Notes: a model not told the origin generated them from the letters alone. A stretch of 5,128 bases of DNA from JAZDOT01 sp043798355 (GCA_043798355.1 JAZDOT010000037.1:1-5128); one strand, 5' to 3'; numbered from the stretch's first letter, positions 1-3,951 are shown. Numbers and translations: made by a program.

Positions 1-210
1 CTCCGCGCCTTTCGTGTCGAACATAATCCCGATCGGAAACCCCTCCTTCCGGAGCTCCCGGATGGCCTCGATGACCGGGATGCGGTCGGGATTCTTCCCG
101 TGCGAGAGGTTGATGCGGGCGAGGTTCATGCCGGCCTCCGCAAGGCTCCTCAGCATTGCCGGGCTGCTGCAGGCCGGACCGATGGTCGCGATGATTTTTG
201 TTGATCGCAT
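1..210 (-). CDS. pyk: Pyruvate kinase, N-terminal 70 residues (gene runs off the left edge)
   Basis: Pyruvate kinase transfers phosphate from phosphoenolpyruvate to ADP in the last step of glycolysis, in the cytoplasm. The reverse strand reads MRSTKIIATIGPACSS, then ARINLSHG and FDTKGAE, which is the hallmark N-terminus of the family (TIGP, R-x-N-x-SHG, DTKG). R32, N34 and S36, and D65-T66, match the ATP/K+ and metal-site residues known from bacterial enzymes. DTKGAE has Ala where most members have Pro. The chosen start (ATG at 210) matches the usual family N-terminus; an in-frame ATG at 240 would add ten residues and is the first ATG after the predicted transcript start. No Shine-Dalgarno sequence precedes either. 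The rest of the gene, about 400 codons, lies outside the window. A decayed copy of its 5' end lies at 2461-2548. Confidence 0.92.
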   Translation of the reverse strand, partial: MRSTKIIATIGPACSSPAMLRSLAEAGMNLARINLSHGKNPDRIPVIEAIRELRKEGFPIGIMFDTKGAE

Positions 211-266
211 GGAGAAGAGCGTATCACGGTTTTTTCTCATTGATGGAACGGAAAACCATAGATGCA

Positions 267-275
267 ATTATAGCA
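267..275 (-). promoter_or_regulatory. Extended -10 promoter for pyruvate kinase
   Basis: The reverse strand reads TGCTATAAT, a perfect -10 hexamer with the TGn extension. Transcription would begin near 260, 20 bases before the ATG at 240 and 50 before the ATG at 210. No good -35 box is visible at 17 bp, which is common for extended -10 promoters. The matching stretch in the decayed copy near 2572-2580 has lost this box. Confidence 0.55.
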
Positions 276-303
276 CGAATAACGGGGAATCGCCACTCTC
301 TGC

Positions 304-366
304 TCATCTATAAACATCCTTCCTGTGCCCGATCCTCACGACCGTCACAGTCATACGGCTTCGCGT
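304..366 (-). pseudogene. RelE/ParE-type toxin, C-terminal stump
   Basis: On the reverse strand the reading ends TVTVVRIGHRKDVYR followed by TGA. This matches the usual last strand and tail of RelE-superfamily ribosome-dependent mRNA interferases (V-x-V-h-R-h-G-H-R-x-x-V-Y-R). The frame is closed by a TAA at 367-369, inside the 30-bp repeat, so the upstream four fifths of the toxin are missing and the stump is not expected to work. An ATG at 354 exists but would give only a 16-residue peptide. No antitoxin gene is associated with it. The call rests on motif recognition over a short stretch. Confidence 0.5.
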
Positions 367-380
367 TTAAAATGTTATGA
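351..380. repeat. 30-bp palindrome-ended repeat, copy 1
   Basis: This stretch matches 4724-4753 at 26 of 30 positions, sharing CTTCGCGTTT and GTTATGA. The ends are imperfect inverted repeats (TCATAC ... GTTATGA). Weaker similarity extends on one side to TAAACGCT at 421-428, matched at 4791-4798. Here it adjoins the RelE stump; at the other copy it adjoins the transposase fragment. Its nature is unknown; a small mobile repeat or recombination junction is possible. Confidence 0.6.
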
Positions 381-413
381 ATTCTCGCGCGCCTGTGCGA
401 TGTTTTTCTCTTC

Positions 414-539
414 ATGGAGCTAAACGCTACGCTGCTACTCGTGGTGAGTGTCATCGAACCATTTGTAGCAATTTTTATTGCAAATTGGTATGAGCTTTCT
501 TCAGAGGTTCCTCTTGAAAGTCACACTTATTTCCTATAG
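414..539 (+). CDS. Possible small single-pass membrane peptide (41 residues)
   Basis: An ATG at 414 opens a 41-codon frame ending at the TAG at 537-539. Residues 5-25 form one hydrophobic stretch (ATLLLVVSVIEPFVAIFIAN) long enough to cross a membrane, followed by a polar, acidic tail. The middle of the frame (461-485) can also fold as a hairpin, GCAAT-TTTT-ATTGC with flanking ATTT/AAAT. There is no Shine-Dalgarno sequence and no clear promoter upstream. The promoter of the next gene lies inside its last codons, which argues against it. It could be a small hydrophobic toxin-like peptide or simply a chance ORF in an intergenic stretch; I do not recognise a family. Confidence 0.22.
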   Translation: MELNATLLLVVSVIEPFVAIFIANWYELSSEVPLESHTYFL

Positions 540-550
540 AATAGCTATAG
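514..550 (+). promoter_or_regulatory. Promoter and candidate operator of the RHH gene
   Basis: TTGAAA (514-519), a 17-bp spacer and TAGAAT (537-542) make a near-consensus promoter, with a start near 549 and a 17-base leader to the ATG at 566. Two copies of the palindrome CTATAG (534-539 and 545-550), centres 11 bp or about one helical turn apart, straddle the -10. That is a plausible binding site for the RHH protein encoded just downstream, as RHH antitoxins usually repress their own promoter. Confidence 0.5.
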
Positions 551-565
551 CTTTTCACTACATGT

Positions 566-808
566 ATGTACACCTCCATCTCCATAGACAAAGTAACTCG
601 CGATCGTGCGGCCAAGCGAGCACAAGCTGAGCGGATGCCTCTCGCTATGGTGGTTCGTGTTTTGCTCACAGACTACGCTCAGGGGAACATCAGCATCGGT
701 ACTCGTACACGGCGGGAGGTTTCGGTGGAAGGCCTCCCTGTCGACGGGAAGACGCAGGCAAAAATGGATGCAATCGCACGTGAGTGGCATGATAGAATCC
801 ATGCATGA
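566..808 (+). CDS. Ribbon-helix-helix protein, probable antitoxin
   Basis: The 80-residue product begins with a short strand and two helices typical of RHH (CopG/Arc/DinJ-like) DNA-binding proteins: TSISIDKVTRDRAAKRAQ, then the turn ERMPLAMVVRVLLTDYAQG. Such proteins dimerise through the strand, bind operator palindromes and, in TA loci, use the C-terminal half to hold the toxin. Here residues 44-80 are polar and charged, which fits a toxin-binding tail. The start at 566 is preceded by a near-consensus promoter and no Shine-Dalgarno sequence. The stop overlaps the start of the next small gene (ATGCATGA), so the two are probably translated together. No recognisable RelE, PIN or HEPN toxin follows it; its partner is unknown. 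It could instead be a plain RHH transcription factor. Confidence 0.75.
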   Translation: MYTSISIDKVTRDRAAKRAQAERMPLAMVVRVLLTDYAQGNISIGTRTRREVSVEGLPVDGKTQAKMDAIAREWHDRIHA

Positions 809-962
809 CCGTCGTGATCGCGCACAGTATTCGGAGAAAAGAATTCAAGCGTGGCGAGATTCCACCATCAAGAATCCCGCATTCCGCAAGCGTCTTCACC
901 TGTATCTCGATCTCCTCCATGCGGATATTGTGAGCGGGCAAGTCCAAACGTACACAGCGTAA
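801..962 (+). CDS. Small basic protein of unknown function coupled to the RHH gene
   Basis: The frame from ATG 801 gives 53 residues; ATG 789 in the same frame would give 57. The 8-base overlap ATGCATGA with the upstream stop is the classic pattern of translational coupling, which is the main reason to believe the gene. The product is strongly charged: an Arg/Lys/Asp-rich N-terminal half (MHDRRDRAQYSEKRIQAW), then a possible amphipathic helix (FRKRLHLYLDLLHADIV), ending QVQTYTA. No membrane segment, signal peptide or cysteine is seen. It is much shorter than RelE, MazF or PIN toxins (about 80 to 140 residues), and I recognise no family. By position it is the toxin-side partner of the RHH protein, or a remnant of one. 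The next gene starts 100 bp downstream with its own promoter. Confidence 0.5.
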   Translation: MHDRRDRAQYSEKRIQAWRDSTIKNPAFRKRLHLYLDLLHADIVSGQVQTYTA

Positions 963-1005
963 TGGGAGCAGTTCAATCCGATAAGCCATCATTTTCGCGA
1001 TCGGC

Positions 1006-1035
1006 TTGCACATCTGTATCACAAAGTGATACAAT
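1006..1035 (+). promoter_or_regulatory. Promoter of the dinJ-yafQ operon
   Basis: TTGCAC (1006-1011), an 18-bp spacer and TACAAT (1030-1035) are the likely -35 and -10. Transcription would start near 1042, about 21 bases before the ATG at 1063. The -35 is weak, but the -10 is one mismatch from consensus and is embedded in the palindromic operator. Confidence 0.5.
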
Positions 1036-1041
1036 TGTATC
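1015..1041 (+). promoter_or_regulatory. Overlapping palindromic operator of dinJ-yafQ
   Basis: TGTATCAC (1015-1022) and GTGATACA (1026-1033) form a perfect 8-bp inverted repeat with a 3-bp spacer. The right arm is reused in a second perfect palindrome, GATACAATTGTATC (1028-1041). The result is three half-sites in alternating orientation covering the -10 box. DinJ-type antitoxins are known to repress their own operon at palindromes like this, so autorepression is likely. Confidence 0.7.
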
Positions 1042-1062
1042 GTTATTCATCACCCCTTCCCT

Positions 1063-1338
1063 ATGGCTGCATCCACCACCTTCCACGTCCGCCTGCCGCT
1101 TGCGCTCAAGAAGAAAGCGCAGAAGATCGCAGAGCGCAACGGCATCGATCTTCCGACTGCCGTGCGCATATTCTTCGTGCAGATGACGAACACGGGGACG
1201 ATGCCCACTCGATGGTTGACCGAGAACAACATGACGCCGGAGGCGGAGGCAGAATTGCTGGCTCTGAGCAAGGATACGAAGAATATGACGGGGCCGATGA
1301 CACCTGATGAGGCTGTTCGTTACTGCCGTTCGTTGTGA
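1063..1338 (+). CDS. dinJ: RelB/DinJ-family antitoxin
   Basis: The 91-residue product has the RelB/DinJ ribbon-helix-helix N-terminus: strand TTFHVRLPLALKKKAQKIAE, then GIDLPTAVRIFFVQMTNTG, which is the family's typical I-x-L-x-x-A-h-x-h-F-h-x-x pattern. The second half, rich in Glu, Ala and Met, should wrap and neutralise the toxin. The length fits the family, which is usually 80 to 95 residues. The stop codon overlaps the GTG start of the toxin gene by four bases, so both proteins are made from one message by coupled translation. A perfect palindrome pair lies on the promoter just upstream, consistent with repression by the antitoxin or antitoxin-toxin complex. The start at 1063 is the only reasonable ATG, and no Shine-Dalgarno sequence precedes it. 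Confidence 0.9.
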   Translation: MAASTTFHVRLPLALKKKAQKIAERNGIDLPTAVRIFFVQMTNTGTMPTRWLTENNMTPEAEAELLALSKDTKNMTGPMTPDEAVRYCRSL

Positions 1339-1601
1339 ACGTATTTTTCCACAGACAGTTCATGAAGGATCGGCAGAGGATTGAGGAATCGGGATGGAAC
1401 ATGAGACTCCTCGATGAGTTTATGCGAAGTTGCAAGAACTGGCCTCTGCCCAGAGCCTATGAGGCACATGAAATGAAGGGGCAAATGGCAGGTGTCTGGG
1501 ATGCGCACATCCGTCAGAACTGGGTGGTCCAATTCCGGAAGGACAGTGACACGATTTTGCTGATCCGCACCGGAACGCATGCGATGCTGGGGATCGGATG
1601 A
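1335..1601 (+). CDS. yafQ: YafQ-family mRNA interferase toxin
   Basis: YafQ toxins cut mRNA in the ribosomal A site and block translation until bound by DinJ. The 88-residue product matches the family over its whole length: LPRAYEAHEMKGQMAG, then VWDAHIRQNWVVQF, then IRTGTHAML. H45, H58 and H82 align with the catalytic H50, H63 and H87 of E. coli YafQ. The position of its D67 is Asn here (N62), followed by the conserved Trp (W63). The start is GTG at 1335, overlapping the dinJ stop as GTGA; an internal ATG at residue 10 would remove the first strand. The last 12 codons and stop are repeated almost exactly at 2411-2447. Whether the D-to-N change weakens activity is unknown. Confidence 0.92.
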   Translation: MNVFFHRQFMKDRQRIEESGWNMRLLDEFMRSCKNWPLPRAYEAHEMKGQMAGVWDAHIRQNWVVQFRKDSDTILLIRTGTHAMLGIG

Positions 1602-1602
1602 G
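1566..1602 (+). repeat. 37-bp direct repeat, copy 1 (3' end of yafQ)
   Basis: It is identical to 2411-2447 at 36 of 37 positions (A1574 versus T2419), and similarity drops sharply on both sides. It covers the last codons and stop of yafQ. The two copies are 845 bp apart and bracket the HEPN-MNT genes. Confidence 0.85.
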
Positions 1603-1614
1603 ATGCGCAGGATG

Positions 1615-1620
1615 TATACT
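1615..1620 (+). promoter_or_regulatory. Possible -10 box for the HEPN-MNT operon
   Basis: TATACT lies 16 bases before the ATG at 1637, giving a predicted start near 1627 and a leader of about 10 bases. No convincing -35 is seen 16 to 18 bp upstream, so the operon may instead depend on readthrough from yafQ. The stretch just downstream repeats ATGCT twice. Confidence 0.3.
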
Positions 1621-1636
1621 ATGCTATGCTGTACGC

Positions 1637-2017
1637 ATGACCCAACAGCAAATCGTCGCTCACTGGCGCAAAGGATCTCGGGATTCCATGGAGGTGGCGC
1701 GCATGTGCCTCGAAGCGCAGAAGTTTGAACACGCACTCTTCGCAGCGCATCTTGCCGTTGAGAAGGCACTCAAAGCACGTTTCATCGAGAAACACGACGA
1801 CGCCGCACCTTTCACACACGAGTTACACGCACTTGCATCGCACATCCCTCTTAATCTTTCCGGTGAACAGATATCGCTGCTCCGCGAAATGAGTCGGCTT
1901 GCCGTCCGAGCAAGGTATGCGGATCATCAATGGTCGGAAGAACAAGCGACAGCCAAAAATGCGGAATATTGGGTTTCGCGTGCGGAAGAGCTCCTGCAAT
2001 CCATTCTCGAATCATGA
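1637..2017 (+). CDS. HEPN-domain protein (toxin side of a HEPN/MNT pair)
   Basis: The product is 126 residues of helices typical of the HEPN family (COG2250 type): residues 31-46 EHALFAAHLAVEKALK, then FTHELHALASHI, then RLAVRARYADHQW near residue 87. HEPN toxins are RNases with an R-x4-6-H motif; here R91 and H97 (five residues between) fit, and W99 stands where HepT-type toxins have the Tyr that is AMPylated. The A-R-Y-x-D pattern is also the usual COG2250 signature. The ATG at 1637 is preferred. An in-frame ATG at 1598 would add 13 residues and overlap the yafQ stop, but they do not resemble a HEPN N-terminus. The stop overlaps the MNT start (ATGA), the usual arrangement of the pair. RNase activity is inferred from family only. 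Confidence 0.88.
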   Translation: MTQQQIVAHWRKGSRDSMEVARMCLEAQKFEHALFAAHLAVEKALKARFIEKHDDAAPFTHELHALASHIPLNLSGEQISLLREMSRLAVRARYADHQWSEEQATAKNAEYWVSRAEELLQSILES

Positions 2018-2343
2018 GACGTTTCGCGCCAACGATGGCCCAGGGAATGCGGAAGGCACGCACGCTCAAAGTGCTGCTCGAACAAAACGGATTCCCCGTC
2101 ACGCAAGTCCTGCTCTTCGGCTCCGTGGCGAAGGGGGTCGCGCATCCGCGAAGCGACATTGATATCGCCGTCGTCCACCGCCCGTTCGGCAATTCCCGCA
2201 TGGAGGAACTGCATGCTCTGTGCCGTATAGAACAGGGGGAAGATCTGCAGAATATTGCAGTGGTGTATTTCCACACGGAAGATCTGGAAGACAAGTACAG
2301 CACTCTCGTACGGGAAGTAAAAAAACACGGTCTCCCCGTCTGA
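2014..2343 (+). CDS. Minimal nucleotidyltransferase (MNT antitoxin of the HEPN/MNT pair)
   Basis: The 109-residue product has the minimal nucleotidyltransferase fold: LLFGSVAKGVAHPRSDIDIA contains the G-S-x(10)-D-x-D motif (G36, S37, D48, D50) that binds nucleotide and metal. In MntA-type antitoxins the enzyme AMPylates the HEPN toxin and silences it. The third catalytic Asp is usually in a hydrophobic strand after the helix (h-D-h-h). The equivalent strand here reads NIAVVYF, with A82 at the expected place, so the third carboxylate may be missing. The start at 2014 overlaps the HEPN stop as ATGA; upstream in-frame codons lie inside the HEPN gene and are ignored. The length is normal for the family. 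Some MNT proteins neutralise by binding alone, so it may still be an antitoxin. Confidence 0.9.
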   Translation: MRRFAPTMAQGMRKARTLKVLLEQNGFPVTQVLLFGSVAKGVAHPRSDIDIAVVHRPFGNSRMEELHALCRIEQGEDLQNIAVVYFHTEDLEDKYSTLVREVKKHGLPV

Positions 2344-2375
2344 CGCGCTTCACCGCTCATTCGTTTTCCTCAGCC

Positions 2376-2390
2376 TCCCCCCTCGGGGGA
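2376..2390. other. GC-rich hairpin after the HEPN-MNT operon
   Basis: TCCCCC (2376-2381), loop CTC and GGGGGA (2385-2390) give a 6-bp stem 33 bases after the MNT stop. There is no T-run on either side, so it is not a standard intrinsic terminator. It could still slow polymerase or protect the 3' end of the message. Confidence 0.35.
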
Positions 2391-2392
2391 TC

Positions 2393-2446
2393 GGAGATAT
2401 CGAGCTCCTGCGCACCGGTACGCATGCGATGCTGGGGATCGGATGA
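2393..2446 (+). pseudogene. YafQ-type toxin, C-terminal relic
   Basis: The forward frame reads GDIELLRTGTHAMLGIG and TGA, matching the end of the intact YafQ (DTILLIRTGTHAMLGIG). The catalytic-type His in R-T-G-T-H is kept, but everything before it is gone; upstream is a GC-rich hairpin and unrelated sequence. The last 37 bp are nearly identical to the intact gene while the preceding codons are diverged, so it may derive from a second, related toxin gene or from recombination at this site. Confidence 0.6.
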
Positions 2447-2447
2447 G
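2411..2447 (+). repeat. 37-bp direct repeat, copy 2
   Basis: This is the partner of 1566-1602, with one mismatch. Immediately after it come 13 bases of unrelated sequence and then the pyruvate kinase relic. Confidence 0.85.
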
Positions 2448-2460
2448 TTTTACATACGGG

Positions 2461-2548
2461 GCATTGCCGGGCTGCTGCAGGCCGGATCCGATGGTTGTGA
2501 TAATTTTCGTTGATCGCTTGGGGAAGAGCGTATCACAGTTTTTTTCAT
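2461..2548 (-). pseudogene. Decayed copy of the pyruvate kinase 5' end
   Basis: This stretch aligns with 153-240. The first 26 bases are identical, then come one inserted base (near 2487) and about eight substitutions, mostly transitions. The start codon equivalent to ATG 210 has become AAG, and the insertion shifts the frame after about codon 11, so no product is expected. Fainter similarity continues to about 2580 over the old promoter, which has lost its -10. The relic is cut off after codon 19 of pyruvate kinase at 2461, where it meets the yafQ relic. It faces leftward like the true gene. Confidence 0.82.
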
Positions 2549-2585
2549 TGGTGTGAGGTAGAAAAGAAGCGCAATGTCACGGAGC

Positions 2586-2603
2586 GGCGGGCATCTTCCT
2601 GCC
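2586..2603. other. Small hairpin downstream of the radical SAM gene
   Basis: GGCGGG, loop CATCTT and CCTGCC form a 6-bp stem with one G-U pair. No T-run follows on either strand. It might contribute to ending the leftward radical SAM transcript together with the repeat array at 2617-2674, but this is weak. Confidence 0.25.
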
Positions 2604-2616
2604 TATGATCAAGCGG

Positions 2617-2674
2617 TGAGTCTTGAGCTATGAGCCTTCGTGGATGCGTGAGCACTCAAGACTCAAGGCTCAGA
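2617..2674. repeat. Inverted array of 7-bp repeats
   Basis: The left arm is TGAGTCT TGAGCTA TGAGCCT (2617-2637). The right arm is the reverse complement in the same 7-bp phase, ACTCAAG ACTCAAG GCTCAGA (2654-2674), and a fainter unit ATTCAAA follows. The arms can pair in register (18 positions, three-base internal loop) or one unit out of register (TGAGTCTTGAG with CTCAAGACTCA, 11 perfect pairs). No T-run follows, so a simple terminator is unlikely. It lies about 70 bp beyond the end of the radical SAM gene. Confidence 0.7.
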
Positions 2675-2740
2675 ATTCAAAGCTTTTCTATGGGATCAGT
2701 AACTGAAACGGGTATAGATCCTGAGCTTTATTTAATTACA

Positions 2741-3874
2741 TCACGGTCGATACATCAACGGATGTTGTAGGTATTGCAGGAGATGAACGGCATGATCGAT
2801 TCTGGTCTGCTTCCACAGCTCACGGATGCTGTTGGCAAAGACATTTCCAAGATGAACGCAGTCTTCCTCCGCCCAGCCCTGCGAGACATAATCTCCGTTC
2901 GCGCCGATGAACACTGCCGCCCGTCCCGCTTTTTTCATTTCCAGCAGTTTCGCATTATCTGGATCTTGCCTCGCCAACTCGGCGACCTGCTGTGAAAGGG
3001 CTTCTCCCTGTTCAGGAGTGAGGCAAACCTGTTCTCTCAGGTGATCGGCTCGCCCTTGAGCGCAGACAGGATTCACGTACACTCCGCAAACCCCCAGTTC
3101 TTTCGCAAGCCTCAGAACGTCCTCAATTGCATCGACATTTTCTCTCTGAATCGTGCAACTGATACGCACGGGAACCGCATTGCCGATCAATAGCCGCATT
3201 GCACGCACGGCAGCCTCGTAGCTGCCCTCTCCGCGCAAGCGGTCGTTAACCGTGCGCGGCCCGTCGAGGCTGACTTGCACGAGCATGCCCAAGGCAGCGA
3301 GCGCCTTCGCGTGGGATTCAGTGAGTAATCCTCCGTGCGTGGTGACCGTGACCTCCAATCCCAATTGGATTGCGTATCGCAGCAAGTGAAGAAGATCGTC
3401 TCGGAGAAATGGCTCTCCCCCGACGATATCAACGCGGAGCACTCCGGCATCCTTCAGCATCTCAAAGAGACCCTGAACCTTCTCCGTTGAAAGCCCGGAA
3501 TCTGACTGCAGAGAACTCGCAGACATGCAGTGCGGACAGCGCCTGTCGCAACGATCGATGATGGAGTAGCAGACCGAAAGTGGGGCAGGGAGAACGAGCT
3601 TGGAATAGCGTGATGTACCTTGCTCGTACACCAATTGCATTTCTCTCTGGATCGGATCTTGCAGGATCTCTCGCTCCTTCGCATGAGAATCCCGTGCGGA
3701 CGAGCTGCCCCCCGAAGACACGTTGTTATCGGGATCGCCGATTTGCTCCCGAAGCCGACTACGCAGCTCTCCGATTGTTCGTTGCAAATTGTGCACTACC
3801 TCATCAAGTGTTTCGATGCGATGCTCAAGCATATCTTTGTCTTTGGCCTCTGGGGTTGATCGTTGCTCATTCAC
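2741..3874 (-). CDS. Radical SAM enzyme with N-terminal coiled coil and degenerate SPASM-like tail
   Basis: Radical SAM enzymes use a [4Fe-4S] cluster to split S-adenosylmethionine and start radical chemistry. Counting from the first in-frame TTG at 3880, C111-x3-C115-x2-C118 (CDRRCPHC) is the cluster motif, GGEP at 154-157 contacts SAM, and SLDGP at 204-208 is the usual barrel strand. Before the barrel, L18, I22, L25, V29, L32, I36, L39 and L43 follow exact 4-3 heptad spacing, a coiled coil, joined by a Ser/Gly-rich linker (48-65). The C-terminus reads EEDCVHLGNVFANSIRELW, the end of a SPASM/twitch domain, but with only one cysteine there. GTG at 3874 is chosen because the promoter would start transcription there; ATG 3832 (residue 17) and TTG 3880 are alternatives. 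Relatives modify peptides or cofactors; the substrate is unknown and no precursor peptide is evident nearby. Confidence 0.9.
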   Translation of the reverse strand: MNEQRSTPEAKDKDMLEHRIETLDEVVHNLQRTIGELRSRLREQIGDPDNNVSSGGSSSARDSHAKEREILQDPIQREMQLVYEQGTSRYSKLVLPAPLSVCYSIIDRCDRRCPHCMSASSLQSDSGLSTEKVQGLFEMLKDAGVLRVDIVGGEPFLRDDLLHLLRYAIQLGLEVTVTTHGGLLTESHAKALAALGMLVQVSLDGPRTVNDRLRGEGSYEAAVRAMRLLIGNAVPVRISCTIQRENVDAIEDVLRLAKELGVCGVYVNPVCAQGRADHLREQVCLTPEQGEALSQQVAELARQDPDNAKLLEMKKAGRAAVFIGANGDYVSQGWAEEDCVHLGNVFANSIRELWKQTRIDHAVHLLQYLQHPLMYRP

Positions 3875-3880
3875 AACCAA

Positions 3881-3909
3881 AATGTATCAAAGTCGCAGGT
3901 CATTGACAA
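3881..3909 (-). promoter_or_regulatory. Promoter of the radical SAM gene
   Basis: On the reverse strand TTGTCA (3909-3904), a 17-bp spacer and TACATT (3886-3881) are each close to consensus. The start would fall at about 3874, on the GTG codon, giving a leaderless message. The -35 shares five base pairs with the -35 of the opposing Nudix promoter. Confidence 0.5.
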
Positions 3910-3931
3910 TACAAAATTCCATGATTAAATT
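3903..3931 (+). promoter_or_regulatory. Promoter of the Nudix gene
   Basis: A perfect TTGACA (3903-3908), a 17-bp spacer and TAAATT (3926-3931, 4 of 6 matches) form the likely promoter. Transcription would begin near 3938, five bases before the ATG at 3943 and 50 before the ATG at 3988. Confidence 0.55.
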
Positions 3932-3951
3932 TAATACAAAGCATGGAATTT
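3914..3951. promoter_or_regulatory. Long inverted repeat over the Nudix promoter, candidate operator
   Basis: AAATTCCATG (3914-3923) and CATGGAATTT (3942-3951) are perfect 10-bp inverted arms around an 18-bp centre. The centre contains its own 12-bp palindrome, ATTAAATTTAAT (3924-3935), holding the -10 box. A regulator bound here would block the Nudix promoter and could affect the divergent radical SAM promoter. As RNA it would hide the ATG at 3943. Confidence 0.55.

Noticed and set aside
351..380. Integron attC site
   Set aside because: The palindromic ends and GTTATGA recall attC, but the arms do not fit RYYYAAC/GTTRRRY and no integrase is present.
983..1007. AAGCC ... GGCTT inverted repeat upstream of dinJ
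   Set aside because: Arms of five bases with a 15-bp spacer are expected by chance; the perfect palindromes just downstream explain the regulation better.
690..1034. Reverse-strand 114-residue open frame across the RHH/small-ORF pair
   Set aside because: It covers coupled forward genes and crosses their promoter-bearing intergenic region; its product has no family look. Shadow frame.
1598..1636. Earlier HEPN start at ATG 1598 overlapping the yafQ stop
   Set aside because: The overlap is tempting, but the added residues (MRCAGCILCYAVR) do not fit a HEPN N-terminus and ATG 1637 has a nearby -10 box.
1320..1769. Reverse-strand 149-residue open frame
   Set aside because: It lies antisense to yafQ and the start of the HEPN gene, both of which are clear family members.
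1851..2360. Reverse-strand 169-residue open frame
   Set aside because: It is antisense to the MNT gene with its nucleotidyltransferase motif; Ser/Arg-rich composition typical of a shadow frame.
2220..2513. Forward 97-residue open frame spanning the MNT end and the relics
   Set aside because: It is out of frame with both MNT and the yafQ relic and has no recognisable domain; it is open only by chance through the mosaic.
2630..2770. Forward 46-codon ORF through the heptamer array, a possible peptide near the radical SAM gene
   Set aside because: It overlaps the 3' end of the radical SAM gene antisense, its N-terminal half is made of the repeat units, and it has no promoter or precursor-like features.
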